From positions 111,508,446 through 111,572,445 of the forward strand of contig NC_092859.1 of the NCBI RefSeq assembly GCF_032062135.1: 64,000 nt of DNA, written 5' to 3'. The notes under the pieces were generated by a model. It did not search any database and had not been told where the DNA came from. It worked only from the letters and a program-made list of their open reading frames with translations. The position numbers and the translations under genes are program-made. Shown here in pieces: positions 1-12,000 of the stretch; positions within the stretch are counted from its first letter, which is position 1, and every line of letters starts with the position of its first letter. This DNA is from Pyxicephalus adspersus. Its lineage: Eukaryota > Chordata > Amphibia > Anura > Pyxicephalidae.

Positions 1-1811
1 TTTTCTTTATTAAAACTTACTTTAATTACTGGAGGTTGTACTGTGTCTTTTTGCTTGCATTTTGGTGATTAAAGGATCAGCCCATTTAGAAGTTTGAGTA
101 CATATTCCACCACCTGGTAGATGCTGCCATGTGTCCACCTTAAAATGTTCTATATCTCTCCATTTCTTATATGGGAACTCAATCGGCGAGTTCTCTGCAC
201 TTTATTTCCTAGGTCTGCCCACCTGCCATTGCCATTATGAGGTGTACCAAGTCTCACTGTTGGATTCTTTAAGTATGCAGCAAGAGTTGCTAGAACAGGC
301 AAATGTGTGCTAGAACATTTGAAATGCCTGGCCAGATTATAGTTGGTAGATCATGCTGTTGGAGCCAGGAGTTTGCACAGCCACATTTTATACCGACATT
401 CAAAAGATAGCCCTACAGTGGTATGCACACAGCTATCTAATACTGCAGTAGACAACTATTTAAAATTGGGCAAGTCTTTATAATTTCATATAGAATTGTC
501 CTGTTTGAGGAGGTCCATCTAATTCATGACTAACTGCATTTTAACATTGTACCTTTTTCCCCAGCTCAGACAGAGATCCAGGAGAAAGAACCAAGAGTGA
601 TGAATCAGAATCTGTCCTGATTTATATAATTCCTGTGTGTGATTTGATTTTCTGGGTTCTGATTCCCCTAGATTCTGATAAAAAAATTTACAATACTATT
701 AAACATCAGCAATATGAGGAAAATCCATACCATTTAATTAGATTTCTTTAGCGAGCACATGTTCTGTAAAAAAAAATGTGAATGATTGCAAGGACTTACT
801 TCATATCTTTCCTAGTAAAAAAAAATATATAAAAATGTACACAGACATAATCTTTGTACAGTGTAAGATGAATATCCTTCGAATACAGAACATCATGTAC
901 TGAGGGCTTTTGTTTATGAAGTCTGGAGAACTTGATATGTTATAACAGTGCATCTTTAAGATGTAAGCTGGCAAATTGGCAAAGGTGGGAAAATGGCAGC
1001 TGAAATGAGTTTTCCCTCAGGACTCATGTCTTGGCTAGACTTAGTTACAGTTCCTGACATTTATCTGTTCCCAGGTACCAACATTATGAAAGATTTCTCC
1101 AGGAAATGGATTTCTGCCCCGAAATACCATATGTGGCATTGACCTTTACTAAGTTTCATCTTTGTGCTAATTAACTTGTTCTGGGACTGTGGCTTGTTAA
1201 ATACCTCACACAGCTACATGGAACGAAGAATGCTCTATAACAATCTCACAATACTTGGGACAAGTCCTGCATTCCTTTATAAGTCATGGTCTGCACACGC
1301 TAGAATTTGACTGAACCTTTTTTTTTTACTGTTGCACTCTACTCTCCAGAAGGCAGGAGCGTTGCCAAGTTTGATTATCTGAGCTATGCGGAAAACAGTG
1401 ACTGTTCTGACAAGTGCCACCTGCCATTCTCTTATTTTTATGCACAACACAGATTTGTATATGTTCTTTATGGATGCAATGAAATGGATTGCTGCTGGCT
1501 ATTTAAACTGATCCAATGTATTAGCAGGGAATATCAGAACAGAATGGAAACTGTGCCATTGACTTACAGGGGATAAACTGTGATTGTCATTAAAGAAACA
1601 ATGCTGAGACTTACAGTTCATCAACTGCTGGTGTGATTACAAGTCTAAAGCTTGTTATAGGTTGATGGCCTATGTATTATACTACAATAGGGACTTAAGT
1701 TAAATGCTAAGTGAATTTAAATTATCTTTTTTACCATTAACATGGTAAGGTTGTAAAAGAACACACAATTACAAAAACATTTAGGTCAATGACATAGGAC
1801 TATGATAGGGA

Positions 1812-1921
1812 CATTAGACTGTGAGCTCATCTGAGGAGTAGTTAGTGACATGACTATGGACTTCGTAAGCTGCTAAATAATGTGGTGGTGCTATATAAAT
1901 ACAACATAGTATTAATAATTA
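1812..1921 (+). repeat. Degenerate copy of GCGCTG..GGCGC retroposon-like repeat
   Basis: The start (attagactgtgagctc) and the end (gtggtggtgctatataaata) match, with many changes, the family seen best at 11837. This is the most eroded of the copies in the window and is assigned only by its order of motifs. Confidence 0.45.
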
Positions 1922-2380
1922 GTTTGGGCATGACCAGGGTAGTTCTGACGTCATCACCCTTAAAGACTGCCCCAATCAACACCCACCCAGCCCTTCCCGC
2001 ATACCCCCCTCCCCCCTACAAAAAACAACATACAACTGCTTTGGAACAAATTGGCTCAGACAGTCTTTTATTAACACAACTTTTAATTAAAACATTTTAA
2101 CATAATGTACAAATATCCTGCCAATTTCCTTGGTGTGGATGGGAAGCTCACTCCAACCGTCCAACTTTCCAATGTCCTCCCTTCCTGTCTGGCCTTTTTA
2201 ATACACCTTCCACGACTACTCTCACCTTACCATCATAATCCTCCAATTTCCCATCCATTAACCCCTACATGACTGGTTCCCCTTAGCACCCATTCATGTG
2301 CCTATGCTGTTTCCTCCAGGCCTACCTTGTTTATTTATCCACATTATTTGTTAAGCACAAATGTTTACAACTGTCTATGT

Positions 2381-2857
2381 TAGTGTTTTTCATCTAAAGT
2401 TCTTCCAGAGGTTGCTAGGGGTTCCTTGCGCAATGAGCAATTTGTGTCTCTCAAGTTAGATTAAGTGACACCAATAATCGTTTTGACTATCTGTAAGGGA
2501 GACATTCCTCCCAATGGCCAGTACACTAATATACTGACCCTGATTTATGAAAGCTCTCCAAGGCTGGGGAGAATACACTTTCAGAAAAGAACTGGGTGAT
2601 CCAGCAAACCTGGAATGGATCTGGTCCAGGATAAAAAACATTTGCTAGCAAATAGAAAATGATTTTTTAAAATCCATTCCATGTTTTCTGGATCACCCAG
2701 TTCACTTCTGAAAGTGTATTCTCTCCAGCCTTGGAGAGCTTTCATAAATCAGGGCCACTGTGTGGATCTAAAAAATATAGCAGGGTTGCCCAAATAAAAT
2801 GTTATTTTGAAAGTTATTTCTTGGGTTCCTCCATATTAGAATAGTTGAGAAAGGCTG
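2381..2857 (+). mobile_element. Inverted-end DNA element interrupted by a foldback MITE
   Basis: The element contains the family core 'gaggttgctaggggttcctt', then 'gactatctgtaagggagaca', and ends at gttgagaaaggctg. The family ends are about CAGCCTTTCTCAACC with an inverted copy at the other end, seen best at 49541. The copy is split by the MITE at 2537-2756; removing it restores the order seen at 21073. The left end is decayed. The family has no coding capacity, so it is a non-autonomous DNA element, perhaps hAT-like; the superfamily is unproven. Confidence 0.65.
2537..2756. mobile_element. Foldback MITE, copy 1 (near-perfect palindrome)
   Basis: Two arms of about 83 bases, 2538-2620 and 2672-2754, are reverse complements with about five mismatches, separated by a 51-base centre. 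The outer ends read ccctgatttatgaaagctct and its complement. The bases ACTG occur directly on both sides (2533-2536 and 2757-2760), consistent with a 4-base target duplication. The arms are the best matched of the four copies, so this is probably the youngest. It has no coding capacity. The open frame on the minus strand here follows from the palindrome and the surrounding element. Confidence 0.85.
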
Positions 2858-5330
2858 GTCTCTGTTGCATAGGGTTGTGCTATGTGTGCTCATGAAATTG
2901 TAAATTGTAAATATTAGATTACTGCATTAGAAGCGCAAAAACATGGAAATAAGATGAACCTGAATTTTAATCTGCTAACATTTTGCCTTCCATGCTTTCT
3001 CCTTTCTCATCTTGTGAAAAAGCTAATGAAACAGAAAAAAAAAATCATTTTTATTACATTAGAATTTAAACCCAGTGACATCACTAAGTCTCTCCAAAAC
3101 AGGGCACATTATGGATGGGATGGCATGATGCTGTACATAGCTTCCTAAAATCAGGATGTTTTGTTGAGCTTCCATGATTAAAATTAGTGAAATCCAATGA
3201 ATGAAAAGGGTGTCCGATATAATTGGGGAGGAAAAGGATGAATTATACTGGATGTCAATCAAGTAGAAAAAACTGCGTACGAAGTAAGCAATGCAGCAGA
3301 AATGTCCACACTAAGAAGTTTTTCCAACCATCAATCATATTCCAATCTGCCTTGAGGGTTTGCAAGTGATTGGTGATATAGGAAACAGAGAAATTCATTG
3401 GGAAGTACACTCATAGTTACCATGTGAGTCTGCTGCAGTACATTAGATTAGGTAAACACATCATTTAAAACACCATACTTTTTTTTTATGTTTACCGTTA
3501 GAAATGTGTTGATGATTCTGAATATTGCACAGCGCCCATGTTTGGAAATTAATTTCATTTATATCATAAACTAAGATAACATAAAATTCCAGTTTTATAC
3601 CTCACCAGCATGAATTCTGCAAAAGATTATGACATTTGGAGAGGCGTGAAAAAAATGTCCAAATACCTTAGACATGCATAAACAGGATTAGTGACCCCAT
3701 TGCATTGTGTCTGCTAAAGTGTACATTCTTATAATAGCATATAGAGATTAGGGGATTACCAAACCATTGCTGAAGAGACATATTCACATACATAAAACTG
3801 GCAGGATACATAGCAGAATGCATAAGAATATGATGGATTGCTATAATATGTACTGAGCTGTATAATGCTGTTTACCACAGTCAAAAATATACAGTTCAGT
3901 ATAAATGTGATATACAAGAGGGTTTTTTTTCCCAAAGATGTTACCCAAAGAAACTACTTAGTTTTCTAATTTCATTTGAAAGATAAAACATGATTAGCAG
4001 ACAAAGCTTTGGTTAATTGGCTAGATTTTATGATTTGTAAATTAAAATTAAGGTACACCTGTATAGTAAATCTATAGTTAAATAAAACAGTGCCTGCTGC
4101 TCACCTGTTGAGATTATTTCATGGTCATCAGTGCTAGTGAAAATCTATTTCCCACCACATTTTTTTATTTTTCAAGTTTGCCATGTACTGCCCTGGTACA
4201 TATTGGTACTTTTGCCCAATTCATCAGTTACTAATCATTTTGCAATCCACAAGCACCATACCAGGTGAGTAACATTCTGTGTGTATGTAACATTCATTTG
4301 TGTCACATGAGCAACATTGCTTTAGGTGGGGGTCATGGGAGTTTTAATGGCAATCAGAGGAATAGACTGAAAGGCCATTGGAAAGTAATCACACTGGCAC
4401 ATCACTAGAGGGGCAGAGTCAAACAATTTGATGACATTTAGCTTATATAGTAGACACATAACTCACAGTACCTCCTACGTCCACTTCATATGCTTTTATC
4501 ATTACCATTTACCATGGTCATTATCTACTTCTTGGACTGCCAACTTAGACATGACTCAACTATATAAATCCTGGTGCCAGTGTAGTCCATGACTATTTAC
4601 AAATGTCTGATACAAGTCAGCCCCTTCTTGCAGTCTGACCACAGGGAGAGAGAAGGTGAGACAATGCTTGCTTCTGCCTATGGCAAACTGGTGACCTTAA
4701 TCTCAGCATAGGCAAACCACTTTACCTCGGGCTCCAGCTCTGTATTTTAATGGGAAAAGAATTTTGAAAAATATTCTGTGACATGTCAGTCATGTATTCA
4801 TGCAGATGAGTAAAGTTACTGATAGGTCCGCTCTAAACGTTTATTTAACTTTAATATCTATTCCCTGCAGTCAGAACACAGATGTAAATTTTGGTGCTTC
4901 GTCTTGGATCAATCCATTGAAATACTTCCACAAAGCTTTCATTAATGATGTGCCCAGTAGCTTTTCATTTGATTCAGAATACATTTTTGGAGTGCCTGAA
5001 TAAATGTATATTGCTTGTCACTCATCTTTCTACTTCTCTTCAGTACAAAAAACTTTGCTTGCTGTACATGGACTAATGTCTCTGCTGTTGAAAGGCTGGT
5101 TTAAGGGAACCTGTCACTGTAGCATAGAATACAAACTTGTCTATTAAGGAGCTTTAAAACACAAGACATAGCATACAAATCTCCCAGATCTCTTCCTAGT
5201 TTATTCTAAAGCTGTATATACAACATAATTTATAGGGGTGGGCTACAAATTACATGTGCCATGTTCATTTATTCCATAGCAAAATCTTCCCAATCAAAAT
5301 AAAGAACTTTTAAAGCACATTCATTTATTG
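2858..5330. other. Intronic sequence, nothing recognised
   Basis: AT-rich sequence with short A and T runs. I see no exon, RNA gene or assignable repeat. The open frames on both strands near 2950-3260 are short and without domains. Confidence 0.6.
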
Positions 5331-5339
5331 AGAAACATG

Positions 5340-6420
5340 AGATCATATAGAACAATTATTTAATAAAAATGCAAATTACCTATTACAGTGGAAACCACAT
5401 ATGTAACATTTTTAACAAACTCTTCCTTTCAACTATCCTGGCTTGGTAAAATTTCAGCAATTAGGATGTCACTGTTACCCAAATTATTGTACCTTTTCCG
5501 AGCCCTGCCTATCATAATCCCAGGCCATGCCTTAAAAAACTTTCAAAGGGACATACTGAAATTTATATGGAATTCTAAAAAAACCTATATTAGCTGCTAA
5601 TACTCTATATCAGCCTCGTAAGAGGGGTGGATTAAGGGTACCTAACCACTCCTATTACCACACGGCAGCACAAATATGCCATACCACTAAATACAATGCT
5701 ACATTTAATATACCCACCTGGGTTTCTATAGAGGAAGCCCTATTACCCGACACCTGCATTCATAACATTTTGTGGCTATATCCAAAACTTTGACCCAAAT
5801 CACTTCCTCACACTCTATTGTTTTCACTACAAATATGGGATGAACATAAACACAAACAAAAACTATTATCTCCTCATTGCCCTCTTTTATCCTTCTTGTC
5901 AAATACATCCTTCCCCTCTCCTATCCAAACACTTTCTCATCCTAGTCATCAAGAAATATCACGCATATACATCTATACATAAACATCTATACATATACAT
6001 ACGCATACATATTTCCTGTCCTCAACGGGCCTTCACTCATTCACTCAAAGTACTATCCAGGTGGTACCTGGTTCCCACCATTACTGCCCATTAGGTACCA
6101 AACAATTCACTGCTATGCTTTAGGGAATTAGGATCCTATTTGCATACATGATGGAACTGTCCAGTGGTCTTCCACCTCCTCTCTAAAGTGTTTAACAAAC
6201 AAATTCCTATGGACCCGCAACATGCCCTCCTCCCTCTTAATCCTAGCTGTCTAACCCAAAATCAATTCTGACTTATGCAGCATAAAATATTGCAGCTTGA
6301 CAAACTAAAGTGAAGGCCTGGAAGTCTCCTTCTTTAAACTTCAGGGAGGCTACAAAACTGGATTCTTACACAAGAAAAATATACAGCCCAATTAGAAGAT
6401 AATTGAACACATTTTATTCC
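5340..6420 (+). pseudogene. Decayed L1-type LINE ORF2, C-terminal part
   Basis: Translation from about 5430 gives LSWLGKISAIRMSLLPKLLY followed by LFRALPIIIP and FQRDILKFIWNSKK, the classic region after the reverse transcriptase of L1-clade LINEs. The frame then shifts near 5600 and continues as PRKRGGLRVPNHSYYHTAAQ with a stop after LWLYPKL near 5793. Further on, near 6148, comes HT-stop-WNCPVVFHLLSKVF, corresponding to the HxWWxCP motif with one tryptophan codon mutated to a stop. At least one frameshift and several stops make it inactive. The 5' part is missing, as expected for a truncated insertion, and both ends are approximate. Whether it is L1 or the related Tx1 group I cannot say. Confidence 0.8.
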
Positions 6421-6439
6421 ATTTGATCACCTTGGATCA

Positions 6440-9400
6440 ACAATCCCCATCTCAGGACCCTGAGTTGTTTTCCTTATAACTAGTCATCTCATGCTCTCCT
6501 GTCACCCTCTTGTGATCCCCTGTCACCAAAAAAAAATCAAAATTTGTTTTTGTTTTTAAAATTTCCCGATTATCCTACCTTCCCTCCCACCCAAATTATT
6601 CATATTTATCTCCCCATGTATCTTAATTGCCCCTAACAATATCCTTTTGAAGCTAAGACAAATATTGTAATTCTTTCATTCCACAATATGCATATTCTTA
6701 CAGTATATTTAAAGATAATAACTAAAGGGATAAAATGTCTATCAAATACCATATGCAATTGTATAATGTATCATTTTTCCAATGCTTTTATAAGATCTGT
6801 TTTCTTCCACCTATTCTGTACAATGAAATATAAAACTATTGTATTTGTAACTCCTCTATACACAATAAATTTGTTTGAAATTTTTTTTTTTTAACAAACT
6901 ATGGTCAGATGGCCCTTTTTTTTTATGCCTCTTGTTTGATGCGTTTTGCATATTTATTTTTGCTTCCTCAGGTATATCAAGATGTGGATGTTATTTACAA
7001 CATTACCATAGCGATAATAATTTAGCACTAAAGATAACCAGCAAGAAAAATAGTTACCTTGACACATTTGATAGTATTTCCTACTGATATTAGGGCATAA
7101 TATTGATCAAAAATTGATTGACCTGGACACTGTTTATTTTTTTTATACAATATATATATAGTGATAAAGTTGATTTTAATTAAGATCACTTGTTACACAC
7201 GTGAATGGTACATTGAATATTTGTAGCCGGTTGCAATGATAAATATGTTAATTGTAATAATAATTATGTCATTAATCAAAAAATTATTGAAAGACAATTA
7301 CTATAAAAGTTAATTGTAAATAATGCCTACCAGGGTTCAGGGGTTCTTAAAGTACAAAAAGCTAAACTCCGGACAGATAAATTGTACCATCTATTCCAGC
7401 TCTTTGCCTATTATTGCATTACTAAATTTAGTTTTTTGTAGATAATGTAAGTATCTGAATTTGACTTGGTATCAACCTATTGCAGTCTACAATCTGTACA
7501 GCATAGCTCAGAATATTGGAGGGAGAAGCAAGCTTTTCAGTGCGAAGAGCATGGGAGAGCAATGAATAAATTAACTCATTACCATGCTGCTGCTTCTGCC
7601 TAATTCACAAGGTATGGGTGGGAAGATAACCTGTAAGGCAAAATAAAGCTGCAGCAACAAGAGATGGGGTCCTTTCTCTGGGCTGGGATAATAATCAGAA
7701 CTGTGTAAATTGCTGGATGGAATGGACAGAAATATAAAACTTCTGGCAGGTGAAGCCGCTCTCATGTATGTATTTGTGCTAAGAACTTTTTTTCCCCATA
7801 ACTTTCGCCACATTAAATGGTTCTTCTATATATCTGCCTGGGGATCATTTATAAAGATTACTGTTTAAAAAATTAGGGACACTTGTCCATAAATAAGTTA
7901 ATTCTGTATCTCCTGCAGAGATTCTCTAACCCAAACTACTTTCTGAAGTCAGCATTTGCTCTATTTTGAATGTAGCTTTTGTCAAATTACCAGCTTCAGA
8001 AAGATGTTTTTCTTTTATGTGAAATTTGTGTCTTTGGGCCAAGGTAATTTGCATCGATAAGTGTAACCGAACATGTATTTAATTTGCTGGCAATGTTTTC
8101 TGAGAGGCAAAAAGAGCAGACAGAGAGAAGGCTTGCACGGAAGTCACTTGCATTTAGAAAGACATGGGCTTGTATTCAATATTGTAAAAAGCCATTCTCT
8201 AAAGGCAAAAATGGAGCTTGTGCCTCAGTTTTTCAAGGAATAATTTCCTGATACACACTGTCCTGGTAGATAGTTGAAATTGTAATTATACTTGGTGACA
8301 TAAAAAGCTTTTATCTGGGGCAAAACATCCATGCTTAAGAGAATTGAGCAGAAAGCATGACTGTGAACGATTTACCGTAATGGTATAATCCAGGTTTTTT
8401 CCCTCTGGCCAAATGAGCTTACAATTTAAATGGAATGATAAAATTTACAAGGAAATACCTTTTATTTGTATTTTTGAATAAGCACCTTAACTAAGATAAA
8501 TGAATTGAGCAAGAAAATAATTATGCATTTGTGTTGTACATCACATTCTACATTGACCTAATTGGATTATAACAGGATTTGTATATGATTTAAATATTAT
8601 ACACAGTACTGTGCAAAAAGGCTTTAAAGCGTGGAGCTTTTTAAAAATAATCTCATTAATTAATTAATCAATGACCTTTCCAGATAAGCAAGAAACAGAA
8701 CAAAACAAAACTCTAATAATATCGCTATTACTGCAGTAAGCTAAAGTAATTCTTAGTACACTTAGTACAATTCTTAATACACTTGTTTGCAGTTCCTGAA
8801 GGTACTTGCACTAGGTTCTAATAGGTTGTCCAAGTACCATGAAGGACTTGGCATCTATCCACTGCAGACTTTGGCTGTCTTGCTTCCTATTGTCCCTGCA
8901 AGTAATCCTAGACTTGATTATGCTGATCAAGTCTCTATGTGGGCCATACCATCTGTTTTACAGTTCTTTGTTCTGTTTTCAAGGAAGAGAGTTTTTTATG
9001 ATTCAGGTCATGTGTTAAGGTCATGATGCAAAGACCAGTTGGACCATTTCTTCTTTCCTTATGGTATTGTGTAATGGAAAAAGTTTGCCTGTTCTTTATA
9101 TACACATTTGACTCATAAGTCCAGGACTCCTGTTGCTATTGTTCTGCAATCTTCTGTTTTATATGTAGGAGAGTCATCTGGCTTTTTCCCATTTGTAGAT
9201 ATTGACTTCTTTCAGGCAGACCATTTCTGATAAGAAATCTCTGGACTATTCATGGCTGCATCAAGTTCCCAGTAGTTTTAGGATGATAATGCTGCTGGAC
9301 ATCATCCTATTTTTAGAAGAAGTAAGCTGGATGTATTTCCCAAACACAAAAAAATACATAACGTTTTATACAATAAAAACATCCACACTGTGTTTCATTT

Positions 9401-10138
9401 ATACATAAAACTGTCTAGAGTTCTACTTAAACTCTACAAAAGAGTAGACCATAAAAATGTTACACTTTTATAGCATAGTAAATGAACCACCAGCAAGAGA
9501 TCTTTTTACTTTTTAGATGTGGGTTTTATTGATTGATCTACTAGTATCACTTCCAAGGTTTCTGTGACATAAGGGAGCCAGGGAATTTTTGCTGCCTTAT
9601 AGTTTTAAGGCTGAATAGCCCAAGGATAGGATTGGGACAGGCTTTGGTTGGTCTGTGTATGAGAGTAATATATCTGGGTTGTATTATCTCTCCCAGAGAA
9701 GCTGAACATGATGGAAGAGAGAAATAAAGCACAACTAAAAGCTTCTGTGAGACAGTCTAAACAAAAACCAGAATCCAGATACTATGTGATGCACAAGCCT
9801 CATAAATTAAGCAGAACACTTCTTTGACTAAGCCAAACCCCCCTTTGTGGGCAGCACTAGGTATGGCAAGATGCGGATCGATAATCTACAGGACTGTGAA
9901 TCACCAGTGACAATACTGATATCCATGCCCCTTTCAACATGTTTTTATGTCACTGTTAAGTCATAGCCTACATAGGCTTAAGAATGCTCCTATTTTATCA
10001 GCTCCATCGTTTACACACCATCACAAAAAGGTGCAATAAATCAACAACGGGGTTGTGCAAGAGGAATAGGAGAAAACAGTGCAGATACACTTATAGGGCA
10101 GATATTTTGTGCCCCTATATAATATAAGTACAGTTGTG
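6440..10138. other. Intronic sequence, nothing recognised apart from low complexity
   Basis: The stretch holds short T runs (near 6882 and 7136), a small TA run near 7150, and otherwise unique-looking sequence. An open frame at 8787-9026 carries no recognisable domain. The start of the stretch could still include the LINE 3' untranslated region. Confidence 0.5.
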
Positions 10139-10286
10139 GGCCTGATTTATTAAAGCTCCCTGTTATTGAAGACTGGAAAAGATAGACTTCAGGTTTTGGG
10201 GATTAAAAGCAAATTATTTTAAAGAATTCCATTCCAAGTTTGCTGGATTATCTTCATTTTCCCATTATAGTCCATCCTTATAGTCC
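10139..10286. mobile_element. Foldback MITE, copy 2 (right arm truncated)
   Basis: The left arm starts ggcctgatttattaaagctc, then gactggaaaagatagact. The right arm begins ttccattccaagtttgctgg and breaks off after tagtccatcctta, so the outer right end is lost. This is the same family as 2537 and 35232. Confidence 0.7.
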
Positions 10287-11487
10287 AGCTTCATTTAAAC
10301 CCTGCTCCATATGTCAACTTTTTGTTACGTCCAATTTGGGCCCAAATTTAGATTCATGTGTAAATTAGAGCTCATTGCAGTGGTATCCAGTACAGTGGTA
10401 ACAGTACACATGTGTTTGTTGCATTTATTAATTAATTTATGCAGTGGTATTTTTATTTTTCAGTATGAAGACTTATGGTGCATTTATAACAGACCACTGA
10501 GAGCTATCAAGGTGTCCAATAATGCACATCTGGTATATTCTGCTTTCTAGTGGACAATAAAGTACTAAAAGATTTGTGTAGTACTGAATAAAAAGATGAT
10601 TCCATTTCTCTGCTCTTTGCGCATTCCCTTTTGCCCCAGAAAAGGGGGTAGGGTACAGGTCAGGGACCTTGGGCTCACTTATTGAGTGGCGCACTTAATA
10701 CAATATTGATTTTGGCATGTGTAATGAAACCATAAAAAAGCATTCCTCCAAAGTAAATAGATAAAACAAATAGGAAGAGCTAGCCACTGCCTCATGCAGA
10801 CTTGGCAAGTGTGCTGCAAGCGTAAAGAAGGAATGGAAAAATCAATGTGTAATAATAGTAACTATTAAACCCATTATGAACTGAAACTTTATTGGGCTAG
10901 AAGGGAGCTGTAATAAAACTTCTGACATGATTATGACATTATCACTATGATATAAGAAGAGATTTATTCACCCTACTTCTCCCTCCCCAGCAGGGATATA
11001 ATCAATTGCATTAGAATGCTCACAATAAATGGCACATTATTAACTGTCAGACATGCAAATATTAGCATAATGGGTGGTAACAAAATGAAAAAACTATAGT
11101 TTAATTACATCTTTTATCTTTATTACCGAGCAATCGATACTTCCCCCTAAGTATAAAATGGTCCCCCTAGAATATTGATGGTCTAAAATGCTGCAGTTGA
11201 CATGACCATGACCTTATCTCTAGTTTGCAGTGTATTGTTGATGGGCTTCAGGCTGTCAGTTTCTTTCTCTATATATTTGTTACAAAATACTGGTTTCCTG
11301 ATTTTAAGGGCAGTTTGAGGAGGTTACCTGATCTTTATCTAATTTGTATTGGTCAGACAACAAGGTGTTTGTTTGTGGTAATCTTAATACAGTATAAGTA
11401 ACATTGGGGTGTAATCAATGACAGGAGCTCATATTGTAAGCATGTGTAGGTTATTAGGTTAAAGTAGAACACTATTTAAAATGCTTG

Positions 11488-11517
11488 TTTTTTTTTTAAC
11501 TTGTTTTTTTTTTTTTT
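11488..11517. repeat. Two T homopolymer runs
   Basis: T10 at 11488-11497 and T14 at 11504-11517, separated by aacttg. No element is visible upstream that would make them a reverse poly-A tail. Confidence 0.9.
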
Positions 11518-11836
11518 AATTACAAAAGCTTGAGGTTCCCTATATTCTAACTCTTATCCAGGCATGCAGCCCTAACCAGGAAAATAGGGGCAGGGAGACC
11601 CCCTTCCTGGGCCATATTTAGCCACATGTCGTCACTCAACATTTGGGAGCTTTAATGTTGAAGTACAAGGCCTCATCTTAACATCTGGATTCCCAAAAAC
11701 AAAACATGAGGTTGTTAGGAGGGGGGATCTGAGAGCCTCCTTTTAGATAGATATTTTCCTTCTTCCAGGGAAATAGGTACAACGGTATATTACCCCTTAC
11801 CCATTACTACCAAGAGTTTATGTAAATAACCACAAG

Positions 11837-12000
11837 ATAGATTGTAAGCTCTTCGGGGCAGGGTCCTCTACTCCTGTGTCACGGTCTGTATTCAAATATG
11901 ATTTGCAACCCCTATTTATTGTACAGCGCTGCATAATATGTTGGCGCTACATAAATCCTGTTTATTATTAATATTAAATAATAATAAAAAAAAATAATAC
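11837..12000 (+). repeat. Retroposon-like repeat with TAA-rich tail, full copy
   Basis: The best copy in the window begins agattgtaagctcttcgggg, continues through gtcacggtctgt and gtacagcgctgc, then atgttggcgctacataaatc and an ataataata tail. It has no inverted ends, and the short-period tail is typical of SINEs or LINE 3' ends in the L2/CR1 style. I recall this motif as abundant in frogs, but I cannot name the family with certainty. Seven copies occur here. Confidence 0.7.
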
